Positions 5,102 to 7,499 of a DNA stretch of 7,499 bases are shown piece by piece. The stretch spans positions 1 through 7,499 of the forward strand of contig JAFDDS010000027.1 in the NCBI GenBank assembly GCA_019310745.1. Direction: 5' to 3'. The DNA is from Deltaproteobacteria bacterium (GTDB taxonomy: Bacteria > Desulfobacterota > DSM-4660 > Desulfatiglandales > B25-G16). The number at the start of each line of letters is the position of its first letter. The first letter of the stretch is position 1. The notes beneath the pieces are model-generated. The model did no database searches and was not told where the DNA came from. It was given only the letters and a program-made list of their open reading frames with translations. The position numbers and the translations under genes are program-made.

Positions 5102-5884
5102 ATGAAAGATCTCAAAGAGTGTGCAATAGAAATAGCACGAGAAGCAGGGATATTTCTCAAGGATAAGCTTAATTCAGTACATACAATAGATTATAAGGGA
5201 GAGATTAATCTCGTAACAGAAGTAGATAAAATCTCTGAAGAGATGATCACATCCAAAATAAATGCCCTGTTTCCCGATCATGATATCCTAGCGGAAGAAT
5301 TTACTGATATAGACAGGGGATCCGATTTCAGATGGATTATCGACCCTCTGGATGGAACAACGAACTATGCCCATGGCTATCCCTATTTTTGTGTCTCTAT
5401 TGCACTTGAAAGGCTCAATACCATGACTGTAGGCATTGTGTATGATCCTATGCTCGATGAAATGTTTGTTGCAGAAAAAGGGAAGGGGGCCTTTTTAAAT
5501 GACAGAGAAATCCATGTGTCGAATACTCGCGGAATAATCAAAAGCCTTTTAGCTACCGGGTTCCCGTATGATATTCGGGAAGACAGCCACAATAATCTGA
5601 ATTACTTTAATGAAATGATCCTCGAGGCACAGGCTATTCGAAGGGCAGGGTCAGCAGCATTAGACCTTGCCTATGTTGCAGCAGGGCGCTTTGACGGATT
5701 CTGGGAACTCAAATTAAATCCCTGGGATATCGCAGCAGGATGGTTGCTTGTAGAGGAGGCAGGTGGGATTATAACAGATATGGGCGGGAACGACTATCAC
5801 CTGGAGTCTTCATCTATTTTGGCATCGAATGGAAGGATTCATAAGGAGATGATGGATGTGTTAAAATGGGCATCCTCTATTTAA
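5102..5884 (+). CDS. Inositol monophosphatase family protein (SuhB-type)
   Basis: A Mg2+-dependent, Li+-sensitive-type sugar phosphatase, expected to hydrolyse myo-inositol-1-phosphate or a related phosphomonoester in the cytoplasm. The 260-residue length is normal for the family. Metal-site motifs are all present: LVTEVDKISE (37-46), E65-E66 in DILAEEF, D81-P-L-D84-GTTN and WDIAAG with D209. A Gly-rich VEEAGG (217-222) follows. E. coli SuhB also binds ribosomal antitermination complexes, but I cannot tell whether this one does. The ATG has only a poor Shine-Dalgarno (AAAG about 9 nt upstream), suggesting modest translation. It is transcribed alone on the plus strand and overlaps tail-to-tail by 8 bp with tatA. 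Substrate could instead be fructose-1,6-bisphosphate or PAP. Confidence 0.92.
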   Translation: MKDLKECAIEIAREAGIFLKDKLNSVHTIDYKGEINLVTEVDKISEEMITSKINALFPDHDILAEEFTDIDRGSDFRWIIDPLDGTTNYAHGYPYFCVSIALERLNTMTVGIVYDPMLDEMFVAEKGKGAFLNDREIHVSNTRGIIKSLLATGFPYDIREDSHNNLNYFNEMILEAQAIRRAGSAALDLAYVAAGRFDGFWELKLNPWDIAAGWLLVEEAGGIITDMGGNDYHLESSSILASNGRIHKEMMDVLKWASSI

Positions 5885-6173
5885 TGATCTTTGTTATTTT
5901 TTCTGCCTTTTTCTTAATTGCAAGGCCTTTTTTGACCACCGGAATTTCTTTCACTACCTTTTCGACCAATGTGTTTTCTATGGATGTTTCCTCTTTGTGC
6001 TTTCCCTTGGAGCTTTCTTTGACATCATTCGGGGTTATATCCTGTTTCACCTTTCTAAATTCCTTTATGGCACCTCCGAGCCCCTTGCCAATTTCTGGTA
6101 ATCTCTTGGCACCAAAGATGAGCAAGATAATTCCCCCAATAATAAGCAGCTCTGTTGTGCCCAGGCCAAACAT
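5877..6173 (-). CDS. tatA: Twin-arginine translocase subunit TatA/TatE
   Basis: The pore-forming membrane component of the Tat pathway, which exports folded, often cofactor-containing proteins. The 98-residue product has the short N-terminal transmembrane helix (about 5-20, LLIIGGIILLIF), the hallmark FG at 20-21, the hinge, and the amphipathic helix RLPEIGKGLGGAIKEFRK (24-41). A Lys/Glu-rich cytoplasmic tail follows. The FG-AKRLPEIG arrangement favours TatA/E over TatB. The start is supported by AAGGAGGT (plus 6180-6187) six bases upstream. No tatB or tatC lies within view, so it is stand-alone here. Its last 8 bp overlap the convergent IMPase gene, so the two messages could form sense-antisense 3' ends. 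Confidence 0.92.
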   Translation of the reverse strand: MFGLGTTELLIIGGIILLIFGAKRLPEIGKGLGGAIKEFRKVKQDITPNDVKESSKGKHKEETSIENTLVEKVVKEIPVVKKGLAIKKKAEKITKIIK

Positions 6174-6198
6174 TGCTTTACCTCCTTATTTCGAGACC

Positions 6199-6216
6199 TT
6201 TGCATAACCTATATTT
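6199..6216 (+). repeat. 18-bp repeat, copy 2 (possible promoter of the structured RNA)
   Basis: TTTGCATAACCTATATTT differs by one base from the copy at 5047-5064. TATATT (6210-6215) is a good -10 hexamer, and it would place a start near 6222, exactly where the closing stem of the downstream foldback begins. No consensus -35 is visible. It also lies within the upstream region of the minus-strand tatA. Confidence 0.55.
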
Positions 6217-6221
6217 CCTTA

Positions 6222-6408
6222 AAGAGAGTGGGCTTTTCTTCAGTTCCGAGGCTCTCGGGCTGGTCTTTTCAGCAACTTATCTATGGGGGAGTTTTGCCCC
6301 CTCCGCATTGTCCCGACACGTCTGGACCTGCGGTTTCCCCCACTGATAAGTTGCGAAAAAACAGCGCCCTTACGCCAGTCACTTCAGAAAAGTCCACCCT
6401 CTTTTCTT
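6222..6408 (+). ncRNA. Candidate structured RNA, 6S-like long foldback
   Basis: About 187 nt fold into one long imperfect hairpin. The closing stem pairs TGGGCTTTTCT (6229-6239) with AGAAAAGTCCA (6386-6396), extended outward by GAG/CTC and a few AG/TT pairs. A large nearly symmetric internal loop follows (6240-6256 opposite 6370-6385), whose left side can form CCGAG-GCT-CTCGG. The apical arm pairs GGGC with GCCC, TTTTC with GAAAA, GCAACTTATC (6272-6281) with GATAAGTTGC (6345-6354), TGGGGGA (6284-6290) with TCCCCCA (6336-6342), CCGCA with TGCGG, and GTCC with GGAC. Length, closing stem, central bubble and apical arm match the layout of 6S RNA, the RNA-polymerase regulator. TATATT lies 7 bp upstream and TTTTCTT follows the stem, favouring the plus strand. 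No family sequence signature was confirmed; a transposon-like foldback is the main alternative. Confidence 0.45.
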
Positions 6409-6506
6409 GGGTTACAAAGATTGTTAAGTTGTGCAAAGATCTTATTTCATTACATATATCGGAACTTTTGCAATGTATCACAATCAATGTCGTTTTGGTT
6501 AATGCC

Positions 6507-7499
6507 TCAATCCGTTAATCCCTTAATTATTTTACCAATATCCCAGTCGACTAACAGTCGCAGCCTTTCATTCTGATTTTTATTTCTATAGACAAGGTAC
6601 CCATTTTCCAGACCATACAAGAAAAGATCTCTAGTCAATGCGACATCATCTTTGCAATAGTGCGTTAATTTTTTTATCTCTCCTGCCTTGAACCATTCCA
6701 AGGCCTTGAGTCCATTCGCTGATTTTCCTTTATGAAGGGTTTCTTGAGCCAGATGATCAAGGCTTAGCCTGTATCCAAGCCTATTATAGATATCCTCAAG
6801 TATATCAAATGTTGGTATGGTATGTACGTCGTGGCTCGTGTACGGTGAAAGGACTGCATAATCAAATCTTTTACAATTAAAACCAACCACAAGATCAGAT
6901 GTGGTGAGCTTTGCAATTAACGCATCTATCTGATCTTCTGTGAAGGTATAGAAACGCTCATCCAGACTATCAAACACTACAGCCACAGACACCATCATTA
7001 AATGTGCATTCTGCCACCCACCTACGTCTTCAGCTGACTTCTGTGTCTCTAAATCAAAATAACAAATCCTTTTTTTATTGGCCACTTTCGCTACCATTTC
7101 GTTATGTACCGGAAAGAGAGAATCTTTTTTTTCTTCTTTTTCAATAGCAGGGATATCTGACAAAGGTATTACGCCTGTCAGGGCCTCTAAAATCAGTAAC
7201 GCAGCGTTTTTATCTAAAGGTTTATTGCCTGAACCACACTTTGGCGAATATATACATGAGGGGCAGCCCTGCTCACACGGACAGCTTTTAATAAGCTCCA
7301 GAGTCTGACCCAACAGATTCAGGATTATATCGAAACCCCTCTGTGCAAGCCCTACACCCCCTGGATAGGAATCATAAATAAATATAGCTGATTTTTCTAC
7401 CTGAGGGTGAAATGGGTATGATATTCCTCCAAGGTCATTTCTATCACATAATGCAAAAATGGGAAAGAGACTAATGGCTGCGTGTTCTATGGCATGAAT
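6507..7499 (-). CDS. DEAD/DEAH helicase C-terminal region (DUF1998) fused to an RNase H-like exonuclease; 5' end outside window
   Basis: The visible 330 residues are the C-terminal part of a larger protein open to the window edge. Residues 1-105 match the DUF1998 tail of YprA/MrfA-type helicases, with IHAIEHAAISLFP, CDRNDLGG, YDSYPGGVGLAQRGFD, and the cysteine cluster CPCEQGCPSC...C (C73, C75, C79, C82, C88), probably a metal site. After a linker (about 106-142) comes a YprB-like exonuclease: YFDLET (D149, E151), VGFNCKRFDY (D213) and HYCKDDVALT (D284/D285) supply the acidic active site. In Bacillus subtilis, MrfA and MrfB are separate proteins that repair mitomycin lesions; here both activities appear on one chain. 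An internal TTG (7311-7313) is not a credible start, because the conserved DUF1998 sequence continues upstream. The helicase motor domains must lie beyond 7499. Confidence 0.88.
   Translation of the reverse strand: MHAIEHAAISLFPIFALCDRNDLGGISYPFHPQVEKSAIFIYDSYPGGVGLAQRGFDIILNLLGQTLELIKSCPCEQGCPSCIYSPKCGSGNKPLDKNAALLILEALTGVIPLSDIPAIEKEEKKDSLFPVHNEMVAKVANKKRICYFDLETQKSAEDVGGWQNAHLMMVSVAVVFDSLDERFYTFTEDQIDALIAKLTTSDLVVGFNCKRFDYAVLSPYTSHDVHTIPTFDILEDIYNRLGYRLSLDHLAQETLHKGKSANGLKALEWFKAGEIKKLTHYCKDDVALTRDLFLYGLENGYLVYRNKNQNERLRLLVDWDIGKIIKGLTD

Noticed and set aside
5866..6207. Hydrophobic plus-strand open frame opposite tatA
   Set aside because: It is the antisense shadow of tatA, whose family motifs and ribosome binding site are clear.
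6155..6576. Small overlapping plus-strand frames across the 6S-like foldback
   Set aside because: They start without ribosome binding sites, have Ser/Leu/Pro-rich composition without recognisable domains, and cross an inverted-repeat structure better explained as RNA.
6886..6905. ACCACA-N8-TGTGGT, a possible third operator for the XRE regulator
   Set aside because: The half-sites match, but the spacer is 8 bp rather than 1 bp, and it lies deep inside the coding sequence of the helicase-exonuclease. Chance is more likely.
1..7499. CRISPR array, tRNA, rRNA or insertion sequence
   Set aside because: I saw no regularly spaced direct repeats, no cloverleaf with a T-loop signature, no rRNA motifs and no transposase in the window.

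Overview
The window reads as ordinary chromosome from a Gram-negative, probably anaerobic bacterium of moderate-to-low GC. Two genes imply an outer membrane: a predicted periplasmic ZraP/Spy-like protein and a beta-barrel omptin-like protein ending in Phe. The mix of an RseC/MucC family protein, a cytidylate-kinase-like protein, a two-CW cysteine domain, a stand-alone TatA and a YprA-type helicase fused to a YprB-type exonuclease suggests a Desulfobacterota/Nitrospirota-like lineage or a similar deep-branching group. I cannot fix the taxon from the sequence alone.

Layout. Positions 1-415 hold no convincing gene, only hairpins and a short tandem repeat. An Hsp20 gene (minus, 478-966) follows, with a clear intrinsic terminator at 417-462. 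Next comes a divergent pair: a minus-strand XRE-type regulator with a cysteine-rich C-terminal domain (1189-1584) and a plus-strand ZraP/Spy-like periplasmic protein (1772-2266). Two copies of one palindrome (core ACCACA-A-TGTGGT) lie between them, one inside each predicted promoter region. This looks like a self-contained sensor/repressor and envelope-effector module.

The plus strand continues with an RseC/MucC-like membrane protein (2453-2968), a cytidylate-kinase-like protein (3182-3847) ending in a terminator hairpin, an omptin-like outer-membrane protein with the Asp-Asp and Asp-His catalytic residues (3945-4934), and a SuhB-type inositol monophosphatase (5102-5884). The last overlaps tail-to-tail by 8 bp with a minus-strand tatA (5877-6173).

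Between tatA and the last gene lies a long imperfect foldback (about 6222-6408). It has a closing stem, a large symmetric internal loop and a long apical arm, like a 6S-type RNA. The window ends inside a minus-strand gene (6507-7499, 5' end missing). It encodes the C-terminal DUF1998/cysteine-cluster part of a DEAD/DEAH helicase fused to an RNase H-like exonuclease, a one-polypeptide version of the MrfA/MrfB (YprA/YprB) DNA-repair pair.

Shared themes are envelope and proteotoxic stress (Hsp20, ZraP/Spy-like, RseC-like, omptin-like, TatA) and DNA repair. The genes do not form one operon: most have their own ribosome binding site and sizeable gaps. The most promising items for follow-up are the regulator with paired operators, the 6S-like foldback, the helicase-exonuclease fusion and the omptin homologue.
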